Assembly: GCF_022230955.1 (NCBI RefSeq)
Contig: NZ_JAKKFI010000009.1
Span: 1-38,388 of the forward strand
Length of the DNA: 38,388 nucleotides
From: Micromonospora cabrerizensis
GTDB lineage: Bacteria; Actinomycetota; Actinomycetes; Mycobacteriales; Micromonosporaceae
Reading direction: 5' to 3'
Shown: piece by piece, positions 1 through 6,997 of the stretch
Layout of the letters: each line of letters begins with the position of its first letter
How positions within the stretch are numbered: the first letter of the stretch is position 1
Notes under the pieces: generated by a model
What the model was told of the DNA's origin: nothing
Database searches by the model: none
Seen by the model: the letters and a program-made list of their open reading frames with translations, nothing else
Position numbers and translations under genes: made by a program

Positions 1-764
1 GCGGCCCGGGCCGCCGACAGCTCCGGCACCGCGGCCGTCACCGCCGCCGCCAGCTCGGCCATCCGCTCGACCCGGGCCTCGGCCTCGGCCAACGCCTCGT
101 CGTCCACGCCGGTGAGCCCGGCGAGCACCTGGTCGACCGCGTCGAGTCGGGCGTCCGCCTGGGCGGCACGCGCCGTCGCCTTCTTCTGCACGTCCTCGTA
201 GACGCCCAGGCCCAGCAGGTTGACCAGGATCTGCTGCCGCGTCGCCGGCTTGGCGTGCAGGAAATCGGCGAACTGCCCCTGCGGCAGCACCACACAGCTG
301 GTGAACTGCTCGTACGGCAGCCCCACCGCCTCCAGCACCGCCTGCTCCATCTCGGCGGGGGTGCCGGCCACCACCTCACCGAGGTCGTCCGGGCTCAACC
401 CGGTGTCCAGTTTGGTCACGTCGAAGCCGGCCGGCATCAGCTGCAACCCGGCGTTCGCGGTCTTCACGTTGCCCCGGCCGTCGCGCCGGACCACCCGGGT
501 CGCCACGTAGCGGGCCCCGCCGGACTCGAAGACCAGCCGCACCCGGGCCTCGGTCGCCGACGGCGCGAGCGCGTTCGCCAGCCCCCGCGCACCGCCCCAG
601 CGGGGGACCATGCCGTAGAGGGCGAAGCAGATGGCGTCCAGCACCGTGGACTTGCCCGAACCGGTCGGGCCGATCAGGGCGAAGAAGTCGGCGTCGGTGA
701 AGTCGACGGTGGTGTCGTCCCGGAAGACCGTGAACCCGGCCATGTCCAAGCGCATCGGACGCAT
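1..764 (-). CDS. sbcC: Exonuclease subunit SbcC, N-terminal part (truncated by window edge)
   Basis: Large ATPase subunit of the SbcCD (Rad50-Mre11-like) nuclease, which cuts DNA hairpins and protein-blocked ends. I translated this open-ended frame directly because it has no stop inside the window; 254 residues are visible. Walker A is GPTGSGKST at about residues 32-40, preceded by the MRLDMAGF beta strand typical of SMC/Rad50 heads. The Q-loop-like PQGQFADFLHA lies near 161-171. An Ala/Glu/Arg-rich coiled coil begins at about residue 195 and continues off the left edge. The start ATG shares its A with the SbcD stop (TGATG), so translation is probably coupled. The C-terminal head (signature motif, Walker B) is outside the window. 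Confidence 0.95.
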   Translation of the reverse strand, partial: MRPMRLDMAGFTVFRDDTTVDFTDADFFALIGPTGSGKSTVLDAICFALYGMVPRWGGARGLANALAPSATEARVRLVFESGGARYVATRVVRRDGRGNVKTANAGLQLMPAGFDVTKLDTGLSPDDLGEVVAGTPAEMEQAVLEAVGLPYEQFTSCVVLPQGQFADFLHAKPATRQQILVNLLGLGVYEDVQKKATARAAQADARLDAVDQVLAGLTGVDDEALAEAEARVERMAELAAAVTAAVPELSAARA

Positions 765-1912
765 CAGTGCTCGACCTCCTCGAAGAGCTCGTCGAAGAGT
801 TCCTGGACGCCCTCGTCGGCGTGGCCCCGGCTGTCCAGGTAGTCGGCGAACAACTCCCGTGGCGAACGCCCCGAGCGCTGCGCGATGCGGGCACCGCTGC
901 CCGGCGCGGCCAGCAGCTCCGGGTCGATGCGGATCTCCAGCGCCCGGGGGAGCAGCTCCTGCACCTCCTCGCGCAGGCCGGCGCGGGGTTGCTCCCGCAC
1001 GTACACCCGCAGCCAGGCGTCCGGAGCCTCGATCTCGGCGAGCTGGGCCAGGGTGCCCCGCACCGTACGCAGCGCGCTCGCCGCGGTCACCGGCACCTCC
1101 CGCACCCGGGCGGCGGTGCTGGCCGTCACCTCGACCATCGTCACCGAGGGGATGTTCTCCTGCTCACCGAAGTCGACCGCGAGCGGGCTGCCGCTGTAGC
1201 GCACCGGGCAGGGGCCGATGACCCGCTGCGCCCGGTGCAGGTGGCCCAGCGCCACGTAGTGCGCGGTGGCCGGGAAGACGGTCGCCGGCACGGCGTAGCC
1301 CAGCACGGTGTGCGCGTCGCGTTCGCCGCCGCCGGTGGTCGCGCCGGTCACCGTCAGGTGCGCGGTGACCAGGTGCACCCGGTCCGGTTCGTCGAAACCC
1401 TCGGTCAGTCGCCCCAGCACCCGGCCCAGGTGGTCGGCGTACGTCTGGTTGGTCTCCGCCGCGGTCAGCTCGTACATCTCCAGCGCGCGCACCGCGTACC
1501 GCTGGGACAGGAACGGCAGCGCGGCCAGCCGCCACCGCTCGCCGCCGGCTGTGGTGCCGTCGATCACGTGCTCGTCCGGGTTTTCCCGCACCCCGCCGCG
1601 CAGCGTGATGCCGGCGGCTTCGGCCCACGGACGCAGCGCGTCCAGCGCGGGACCGTTGTCGTGGTTGCCGCCGATCGCCACCACGTCCGCGCCGGTGCGG
1701 CGCAGCGCGGTCAGCGCCCGGGTGACCAGACGGGTCGCCTCCGAGGTGGGCGCGGCGGTGTCGTAGAGGTCACCGGCGACGATCACCAGATCCGGTTGCT
1801 CGGCCCGGGCGATGTCGATCACCCCGGCCAGCACGGCCTTGTGCTCCTCGGCCCGGGACTGCCCCTTGAGCACCTTTCCCACGTGCCAGTCGGAGGTGTG
1901 CAGGATCTTCAT
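764..1912 (-). CDS. sbcD: Exonuclease subunit SbcD (Mre11-like metallophosphoesterase)
   Basis: Nuclease subunit of SbcCD, 382 residues, the usual length for the family. All calcineurin-type metal-binding motifs are visible: SDWHVGK (Asp8, His10), GDLYD (Asp48), GGNHDN (Asn83, His84), a His near residue 184 (VTAHLTV) and GHLHR near 223-227. An acidic C-terminus follows. It lies 19 bases after the HerA-like gene, with a weak AGGGG-type ribosome site, and its stop overlaps the sbcC start. It is therefore the middle gene of a three-gene repair operon. The family functions as a Mn2+-dependent nuclease together with SbcC. Confidence 0.96.
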   Translation of the reverse strand: MKILHTSDWHVGKVLKGQSRAEEHKAVLAGVIDIARAEQPDLVIVAGDLYDTAAPTSEATRLVTRALTALRRTGADVVAIGGNHDNGPALDALRPWAEAAGITLRGGVRENPDEHVIDGTTAGGERWRLAALPFLSQRYAVRALEMYELTAAETNQTYADHLGRVLGRLTEGFDEPDRVHLVTAHLTVTGATTGGGERDAHTVLGYAVPATVFPATAHYVALGHLHRAQRVIGPCPVRYSGSPLAVDFGEQENIPSVTMVEVTASTAARVREVPVTAASALRTVRGTLAQLAEIEAPDAWLRVYVREQPRAGLREEVQELLPRALEIRIDPELLAAPGSGARIAQRSGRSPRELFADYLDSRGHADEGVQELFDELFEEVEH

Positions 1913-1931
1913 GGCTGTTGCCGGCCCCTAG

Positions 1932-3686
1932 CTAGAACGGGATGTCGTCGTCGGTGCTGCCGCCGCCGGAGCCCACCACCGCGAACGGGTCCGCGGACTG
2001 GGTGATCGAGCGCAGCGTCTCCGATGGTGCCCGGCCCGCCTCGGAGACCCGGGTCGCCCAGGCCGGGAACGGGAACTCCAGGCAGAGCGGCACGGGGATG
2101 TCCGGCTGGTTGACGAACATGGTGCCCGGCTTGGCCAGCAGCGCCCGCTGGCGTTGTGCGGGCGGGAGGAAACCGTACTCCGGGCGGGACGCCTCGGCCG
2201 GGTCGAGCCGACCGACCACCCGGATCGCCGAGTTGGTGACGATGCGCCGCTCCACCTCGCTCGCCGTCTGCTGGGCGCCGATCAGGATCACCCCGAGTGA
2301 GCGGCCCCGCTCGGCGATGTCGAGCAGCACCTCCTTGATCGGCGAGGAGCCCTCCCGGGGGGCGTACTTGTTGAGCTCGTCGAGCACGACGAAGAGCAAC
2401 GGTTTGGCGGTGCCGGACTTCTCCTTGCGCTCGAACTCGCTCTTGAGCGTCACACCCACCACGAACCGCTGTGCGCGGTCCGGAAGGTTGTGCAGGTCGA
2501 CGACGGTGACCTGGGCGGACTCGCTGGTGTTGATCGAGTGCGGGCGACGCGTGGCGAGGTCGCCACGGATCAGCCGGGCGAGGTCCTTCTTGCTGCCGAT
2601 CAACCGCCGGGCGAACGCGTTGACGGTGCCCAGACCGACCGCGCTGCCCGCCCAGTCGGAGCGGGTCTCGTCGTCGTTGAGCTGGTCGACGATGTGGTCG
2701 ACCAGATCGCCGTAGGAGCCGAGCCGGACGCCGTCGATGCTCACCCCGCCGTCGGCGGGCTGGGCGTAGCGGGCCAGGTGCGCGGCCACCGAGTGGACCA
2801 CCATCGTGTACTGCTGGCGCTCGTCGTCGGCGTCGGCGAAGACGTACGGCAGGAGGCGGTCGGCGCAGAACTCGTCCAGCGTCCAGTAGAACGAGTCCAC
2901 CCCGGTGAGCCGGCTGCTCACATCCGGCGTGCCGGCCGCGTCACCGACCCGCGGCGGGGCGTAGACCCGCACGTCGGGGAAGGCGCCGGCGCTCAACCCG
3001 AGCTTCGCGTACGACGCGCGGGTCGGCTCGTCGAGGCGGGTGTTGGGGTGGTCCAGGAAGAGCAGGTCCTCACCCTTGACGTTGAAGATCAGCGCCTTGG
3101 CGTTGACCGCGTCGCCGCCCAGCACGCCGGAGCGGAAGACCGAGTAGAGCAGGAAGGTGGCGAAGCTGGTCTTGGTGGCCACCCCGGAGATGCCGGAGAT
3201 CGAGACGTGCGCGCCACGGCTGCCGTCGAGGAAGTCGGCGTTGAGGTAGACCGGGACGCCGTCCCGACCCATCCCCATCGGGATGCGCCGCTCCATCCGG
3301 TCGAAGTGCAGCGCGCGGGCCCGGGCGTCGCCCTCGGCCCGGTGCACCACCGCGCCCGGGGTCGGCGGCACGTACAGCTCCGGATCGACCCGGGTGGTGG
3401 TGATCTCGGCCGCCTCCTGCACCTGCGCGGGCAGCGTGCCGTCGGCGATGGCGAACACGTCGGAGTCGAACTGGGCGCCCTCGTGCCGAGCGCGGACCTG
3501 GGTGACGACGCCGGCGATCGTCACCGGCTCCCGGTTGGGCAGCTCCCGCCGGGTGACGACCACGTCGTCGAGCTGGAGGTAGCTGCCGGGCGCCACGGCC
3601 GTCCAGAACTGCAACGGGGTGGCGTCGGCGGTGCCCAGCACGCGCCCGACCGCCTCGCCCGGGCTGTCGAGATCGGCGTCGGTCAT
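1932..3686 (-). CDS. HerA-like DNA-translocating ATPase with HAS-barrel and SSB-like C-terminal tip
   Basis: ATPase of the FtsK/HerA superfamily, 584 residues. An N-terminal beta-rich HAS-barrel (about 20-110) precedes the motor core. The P-loop region is SGISGVATKTS (about 164-174): it keeps the Lys-Thr but is not a standard GxGK(S/T). Walker B is LLFVVLDELNKYAP (Asp436, Glu437), followed by a sensor-like ILIGAQQ (about 468-473). After the core, a Gly/Ser linker ends in TDDDIPF-stop, matching the acidic tip of bacterial SSB. I chose the ATG at 3686 because the 39 upstream in-frame codons look non-coding; its ribosome site is weak. First gene of the operon with sbcD and sbcC. Family known; precise role unknown. 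Archaeal HerA works with NurA and Mre11-Rad50; no NurA is visible here. Confidence 0.85.
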   Translation of the reverse strand: MTDADLDSPGEAVGRVLGTADATPLQFWTAVAPGSYLQLDDVVVTRRELPNREPVTIAGVVTQVRARHEGAQFDSDVFAIADGTLPAQVQEAAEITTTRVDPELYVPPTPGAVVHRAEGDARARALHFDRMERRIPMGMGRDGVPVYLNADFLDGSRGAHVSISGISGVATKTSFATFLLYSVFRSGVLGGDAVNAKALIFNVKGEDLLFLDHPNTRLDEPTRASYAKLGLSAGAFPDVRVYAPPRVGDAAGTPDVSSRLTGVDSFYWTLDEFCADRLLPYVFADADDERQQYTMVVHSVAAHLARYAQPADGGVSIDGVRLGSYGDLVDHIVDQLNDDETRSDWAGSAVGLGTVNAFARRLIGSKKDLARLIRGDLATRRPHSINTSESAQVTVVDLHNLPDRAQRFVVGVTLKSEFERKEKSGTAKPLLFVVLDELNKYAPREGSSPIKEVLLDIAERGRSLGVILIGAQQTASEVERRIVTNSAIRVVGRLDPAEASRPEYGFLPPAQRQRALLAKPGTMFVNQPDIPVPLCLEFPFPAWATRVSEAGRAPSETLRSITQSADPFAVVGSGGGSTDDDIPF

Positions 3687-3794
3687 CGGGCGGCTCGGGT
3701 CGGTCGGGCAGCACGGTCGGGAACCATGAGGTGCATCCTGCCCGAGGAGTACGACAGGTCGCCACGCGACGCGGCGGACGACACCATGCGCCGT

Positions 3795-3816
3795 CACACC
3801 CACGACGGTGGGTGTG
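3795..3816 (-). terminator. Hairpin after the RibD-like reductase gene
   Basis: Perfect 9 bp stem CACACCCAC / GTGGGTGTG with a GACG tetraloop, 19 bases beyond the reductase stop and upstream of the HerA-like gene on the same strand. There is no T tract, as is common for GC-rich actinobacterial terminators. It probably insulates the repair operon from the reductase transcript. Confidence 0.6.
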
Positions 3817-3834
3817 TGACCGCACGACGGCCCG

Positions 3835-4581
3835 TTACGGGCGGGCGTGGCGGAGCATGAGGACGCCGTCCTCGGCGGCCAGCACGTGCCCCAGGGTGAG
3901 GTGTCGGGGCGGCGCGGCGTCGCCGGCGGTGACCCGGCCCGGGCCCGGCCCGGCCAGCAGCGGCGAGACGGTGAGGCACAGCTCGTCCACCAGGTCGGCG
4001 GCGGTGAGCGCGCCGAACAGGTGCGGGCCGCCCTCGCAGAGCAGTTGGGTCAGCCCGCGTCGGTGCAGCTCGGTGAGGCCGGCGGCCAGGTCGACCCGGT
4101 CGGCGCCGCAGCGCAGCAGGTCGGCGACGTCGGTCAGGCCGGGCGGCGGGTCGGCGTCGGCGTGGGTGAGCACGATCGGTCGGGTCGGCGCGTCGGCGAA
4201 GGCGGCCTGCGCGGGATCCAGGTCGAGTGAGCCGGAGACGACCACCAGCGTCGGGTACTCGGCCAGCCCGTGCTCGCGTCGCCAGGCGCGGCGGCGCTCG
4301 TCGAGGCGGACCGCCCGGTATCCCTCGTGGCGCAGCGTGCCGGCGGCAACCACCAGCGCGTCGCAGACCATCCGTAACACGCCGAACACCCGCTTGTCCG
4401 GCTGGCCGGAGAGCCCGGCGGAGTAGCCGTCCAGGGTGACCGCGCCGTCCAGGCTGGCGACGAAGTTGACCCGCAGTCGGGGCTCGGGGGCGCGGCCGTA
4501 GAGCGCGGTCAGCGCGGCGTCGTCGAGTGGCTGCGTCGACGGCTCGGGCCAGAGCCGTCGGATCGGAATTCCGACGCTCAT
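3835..4581 (-). CDS. RibD C-terminal-domain (pyrimidine reductase-like) oxidoreductase
   Basis: A 248-residue protein of the RibD-C/dihydrofolate-reductase-like fold, with no deaminase domain. The family reduces the ribosyl side chain of a riboflavin precursor or related NAD(P)H substrates. Visible motifs are VNFVASLDGA near 38-47, DALVVAAGTLRHE near 74-86 for nucleotide contact, and the late LLCEGGPHLFGAL loop near 180. No other riboflavin gene is nearby, so it may be a stand-alone paralogue and its substrate is not certain. The ATG at 4581 overlaps the stop of the small cysteine-rich ORF (ATGA), implying translational coupling. A hairpin follows the stop. Confidence 0.85.
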   Translation of the reverse strand: MSVGIPIRRLWPEPSTQPLDDAALTALYGRAPEPRLRVNFVASLDGAVTLDGYSAGLSGQPDKRVFGVLRMVCDALVVAAGTLRHEGYRAVRLDERRRAWRREHGLAEYPTLVVVSGSLDLDPAQAAFADAPTRPIVLTHADADPPPGLTDVADLLRCGADRVDLAAGLTELHRRGLTQLLCEGGPHLFGALTAADLVDELCLTVSPLLAGPGPGRVTAGDAAPPRHLTLGHVLAAEDGVLMLRHARP

Positions 4582-4697
4582 TCGCCGGCCGGACCGGTGA
4601 CCGGAGGGGTCGGTTCGGCGGTACGGTGCTGGCAGTCGCACCAGTTCCGGCCCGGGCAGTCGTCGTGTCGCCGGGCCCGGCACGCTCGGCAGATCAT
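4578..4697 (-). CDS. Small cysteine-rich protein (39 aa), coupled to the reductase
   Basis: Short ORF found by reading the reverse strand upstream of the reductase. It begins MICRACRARRHDDC and continues NWCDCQHR before a Pro-rich end; the last codons form an ATGA overlap with the reductase start. Five cysteines and three histidines in 24 residues (CxxC, then C, CxC-x-H) suggest a small metal-binding knuckle. I vaguely recall similar short proteins in other actinobacteria but cannot verify this. No clear ribosome site precedes it. It could be a real microprotein or a leader peptide controlling the downstream gene. Function unknown. Confidence 0.55.
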   Translation of the reverse strand: MICRACRARRHDDCPGRNWCDCQHRTAEPTPPVTGPAGE

Positions 4698-4731
4698 GCT
4701 CGCAGCCTAAGCCGCGGGAGGCCAGGACAGC

Positions 4732-5295
4732 ATGCCCCGTCAGATCTTCCAGCTGAAGATGTCCCTCGTCGGCGTCCGCCCGCCGGTGTGGCGCCGGGTG
4801 CTCGTGCCGGCCGGTTACACGCTGGACCGGCTGCACCGGGTGGTGCAGCACGCGATGGGTTGGCGCGACTGCCACCTGCACTCGTTCGAGATCGACGGTG
4901 TGCAGTACGGCGAGCCCGACCCGGACGGGGAGTTGGCGCTGCACGACGAGCTGGACGCGCGGCTGGACGCGGTGCTCGGCAAGGGCAGCCGGTTCTCCTA
5001 CACGTACGACTTCGGCGACTGGTGGGAGCACGACCTGGTCGTGGAGGACGCGCTGACCGTCGACCCCGACGAGCGGTACCCGGCCTGCCTGGACGGTGAG
5101 CGGGCCTGCCCGCCGGAGGGTGTCGGCGGGCCGCTGGGCTACGAGGCGCTCCTGGTCGCGTTGGCCGACGAGGACGACCCGGTCGGCCCGGTCGATCCAC
5201 GGCACGCGACGTTGCGCGACTGGGCGGGCTCCACCTTCGACCCGTCCCGCTTCGACCCCGACCGCGCAACCACCCTCCTCCGCCGCTTCTGCTGA
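4732..5295 (+). CDS. Plasmid pRiA4b ORF-3 family protein
   Basis: A 187-residue acidic protein with the family hallmarks: an N-terminal QIFQLKMSLVGVRPPVWRRVLVPA strand region (quoted in part: VRPPVWRRV), the LHRVVQHAMGWRDCHLHSF block, and YTYDFGDWWEHDL near residues 90-102, then ERYPACLDGERACPPE and a C-terminal RFDPDRAT segment. The family was named from an Agrobacterium plasmid ORF and is often found beside or inside insertion sequences, but its biochemical role is unknown. Here no transposase, terminal repeat or target duplication is seen. A GGGAGG ribosome site sits 10 bases before the ATG. It is divergent from the micro-ORF/reductase pair. Confidence 0.88.
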   Translation: MPRQIFQLKMSLVGVRPPVWRRVLVPAGYTLDRLHRVVQHAMGWRDCHLHSFEIDGVQYGEPDPDGELALHDELDARLDAVLGKGSRFSYTYDFGDWWEHDLVVEDALTVDPDERYPACLDGERACPPEGVGGPLGYEALLVALADEDDPVGPVDPRHATLRDWAGSTFDPSRFDPDRATTLLRRFC

Positions 5296-5300
5296 GGCCC

Positions 5301-5405
5301 CACCCCAACCCCACCGGGGTCTCGCCTTGTCGATCAAGAGGTTTGCGTCAGCAGGGCTCTGTTTCCTGACCGAAACCTCTTGATCACCGGGGTGTGGTTG
5401 GGGTG
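5301..5405. repeat. Nested palindromic element (about 105 bp)
   Basis: Three concentric pairs of complementary arms: outer CACCCCAACC (5301-5310) with GGTTGGGGTG (5396-5405), a perfect 13 bp middle stem GATCAAGAGGTTT (5332-5344) with AAACCTCTTGATC (5373-5385), and inner GTCAG (5347-5351) with CTGAC (5366-5370). CACC/GGTG also pairs between outer and middle arms. It begins six bases after the pRiA4b ORF-3 gene stop and precedes the ceb promoter. It could act as a terminator. The elaborate symmetry and lower GC of the middle arms also suit a dispersed repeat or miniature mobile element. This stretch (5296-5436) holds no gene. Confidence 0.75.
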
Positions 5406-5436
5406 CGCGGGGCGGGAGTGATCAGCGGTAACGATC

Positions 5437-5450
5437 TGGGAACGCTCCCA
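5437..5450. promoter_or_regulatory. CebR operator 1 (upstream of the ceb promoter)
   Basis: TGGGAACGCTCCCA, one mismatch from the established Streptomyces CebR box TGGGAGCGCTCCCA. It lies nine bases upstream of the -35 box and its start is 53 bp from that of operator 2, about five helical turns, so both face the same side of the DNA. Confidence 0.85.
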
Positions 5451-5458
5451 ACGCCCTA

Positions 5459-5487
5459 TTGACACTCTCGTTACCTGTCGGCAATCT
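5459..5487 (+). promoter_or_regulatory. Promoter of the cebEFG-bglC-cebR operon
   Basis: A consensus -35 box TTGACA (5459-5464) is followed after 17 bases by CAATCT (5482-5487) as a plausible -10. Transcription would start near 5494, inside operator 2. The 5' untranslated region would be about 105 bases. Confidence 0.7.
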
Positions 5488-5489
5488 CA

Positions 5490-5502
5490 TGGGAGCGCTC
5501 CC
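5490..5502. promoter_or_regulatory. CebR operator 2 (over the transcription start)
   Basis: TGGGAGCGCTCCC, a consensus CebR/CelR palindrome, located just after the predicted -10 box so that bound repressor would block initiation or early elongation. Together with operator 1 it brackets the promoter. The rest of 5503-5598 is untranslated leader. Confidence 0.9.
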
Positions 5503-5598
5503 GGCGGTGGCATGGGTCACTCACACACCCTGGCGTGGCGCGATGAGCACCCCCCCACCACACACATCAGCCTCACCACCGGAAAGAGGGGTCAGCGA

Positions 5599-6888
5599 AT
5601 GAGTGTCACCACGCGGCGTACCCGCCTGGCGGCCGCTGCCCTGGCCGCGATCACCGCGGTCAGCGGTCTCGCAGCCTGCGGCAACGACGACGACAAGCCG
5701 GCAGCCGGCGAGAAGCCGGCCAAGCTGGTCGTCGACACCTTCGGCGAGATGGGCTACGACGAGCTCGTCAAGCAGTACGAGAAGGACACCGGCATCAAGG
5801 TCGAGCTGCGCAAGACCGCGCAGCTCGCCGAGTACCGGCCGAAGCTGGTCCGCTACCTGGCCACCGGCAAGGGCGCGGCGGACGTCACCGCCCTGGAAGA
5901 GGGCATCCTCAACGAGTTCAAGCCCAACGCGCGCAACTGGGCCGACCTCAACCCGCTGGTCGCCGACCACTCCAAGGAGTTCCTGCCCTGGAAGTGGGAG
6001 CTGGGCAAGGCACCGGACGGCCGGCTGATCGGCCTGCCGACCGACGTCGGCAGCCTCGCCGTCTGCTACCGCAAGGACCTGTTCCAGGCCGCCGGTCTGC
6101 CCACCGAGCGCGACCAGGTGTCGGCGCTCTGGTCGGACTGGAAGGGCTTCCACGACGCCGGTCTGAAGTACAAGCAGGGCAGCGGCGGCAAGGCGTTCAT
6201 CGACTCGATCACCGCCGTCTCCAACGGCGTGATGTTCCAGGGTGGCGGTGACCTGTTCTACGACAAGGAAGACAACATCATCGCGGACACCAGCCCCGCG
6301 GTGAAGAACGCCTGGGACACCGCCACGTCGATGGCGGACATCTCCGCCAAGGCGCAGACCTGGTCGCCGGAGTGGTCGGGTGGCTTCAAGCAGGGCACCT
6401 TCGCGGCCACCTTCTGCCCGTCCTGGATGCTCGGCATCGTCACGGAGAACTCCGGTGCGGCCAACAAGGGCAAGTGGGACGTCGCGTCCGTGCCGGGCGG
6501 CGGCGGTAACTGGGGCGGCTCGTGGCTCGCGGTTCCGGCGCAGGCCAAGTACCCGAAGGAGGCGGCGAAGCTCGCCGAGTACCTGACCAACGCGAAGAGC
6601 CAGGTGGAGGCCTTCAAGGCCAAGGGCCCGCTGCCCACCAACCTGGAGGCGCTGAAGAACGAGGCGTTCACCAGCTACACCAACGAGTACTTCAGCAACG
6701 CGCCGACCGGCAAGATCTTCGGGGAGAGCGTCGCCAAGATCCAGCCGACCCACCTGGGCCCGAAGCACCAGGCGATCAAGGAGAACGCGCTCGAGCCGGC
6801 CCTGCGGGCGTTCGAGAGCGGGCAGGCCGACAAGGCGAAGGCCTGGGAGCAGTTCACGAAGGACGCCAAGACTCAGGGTGCCTTCTGA
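5599..6888 (+). CDS. cebE: Cellobiose/cellotriose ABC transporter substrate-binding lipoprotein CebE
   Basis: A 429-residue extracellular solute-binding protein (SBP family 1) anchored by a lipid. The signal peptide has Arg residues, a hydrophobic Ala-rich core and the lipobox LAAC with the modified Cys27, followed by a GNDDD linker. The mature part contains typical sugar-binding features such as VTALEEGILNEFKPNA and GLPTDVGSLAVCYRKDL. The ATG at 5599 is preferred over an in-frame upstream start at 5512 because it places the Arg-rich n-region first and has a GAGGGG ribosome site. It is first in the operon behind CebR boxes. The 109-base gap before cebF contains a stable hairpin, which usually leaves the binding protein in excess over the permeases. 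Sugar specificity is inferred from the operon. Confidence 0.92.
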   Translation: MSVTTRRTRLAAAALAAITAVSGLAACGNDDDKPAAGEKPAKLVVDTFGEMGYDELVKQYEKDTGIKVELRKTAQLAEYRPKLVRYLATGKGAADVTALEEGILNEFKPNARNWADLNPLVADHSKEFLPWKWELGKAPDGRLIGLPTDVGSLAVCYRKDLFQAAGLPTERDQVSALWSDWKGFHDAGLKYKQGSGGKAFIDSITAVSNGVMFQGGGDLFYDKEDNIIADTSPAVKNAWDTATSMADISAKAQTWSPEWSGGFKQGTFAATFCPSWMLGIVTENSGAANKGKWDVASVPGGGGNWGGSWLAVPAQAKYPKEAAKLAEYLTNAKSQVEAFKAKGPLPTNLEALKNEAFTSYTNEYFSNAPTGKIFGESVAKIQPTHLGPKHQAIKENALEPALRAFESGQADKAKAWEQFTKDAKTQGAF

Positions 6889-6899
6889 GTGATTCCCTG

Positions 6900-6933
6900 C
6901 CGGTGGCGTTCGGGGCTTCCCGGACGCCACCGG
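6900..6933 (+). terminator. Hairpin between cebE and cebF (attenuator or mRNA stabiliser)
   Basis: A 10 bp perfect stem CCGGTGGCGT / ACGCCACCGG, with an inner CGGG-GCTT-CCCG helix, starts 11 bases after the cebE stop. No T tract follows. Such structures after binding-protein genes commonly protect upstream mRNA or partly terminate transcription. Confidence 0.65.
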
Positions 6934-6997
6934 CCGGTCCCCTCCGCGTAGCGCCCTGCGCGAGGGCCCCCGGGCCTCGCCGGAAAAGGACATTCGC

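Noticed and set aside
3687..3803. 39-codon N-terminal extension of the HerA-like ATPase
   Set aside because: The extension contains the reductase terminator neighbourhood and no conserved residues; the MTDADLDSPG start fits the family better.
4732..5405. Possible insertion sequence around the pRiA4b ORF-3 gene and palindrome
   Set aside because: No transposase, terminal inverted repeats flanking the gene or target-site duplication could be found.
5512..5598. Upstream ATG for cebE
   Set aside because: It would put 29 non-signal residues before the lipoprotein signal; the ATG at 5599 has a good ribosome site.
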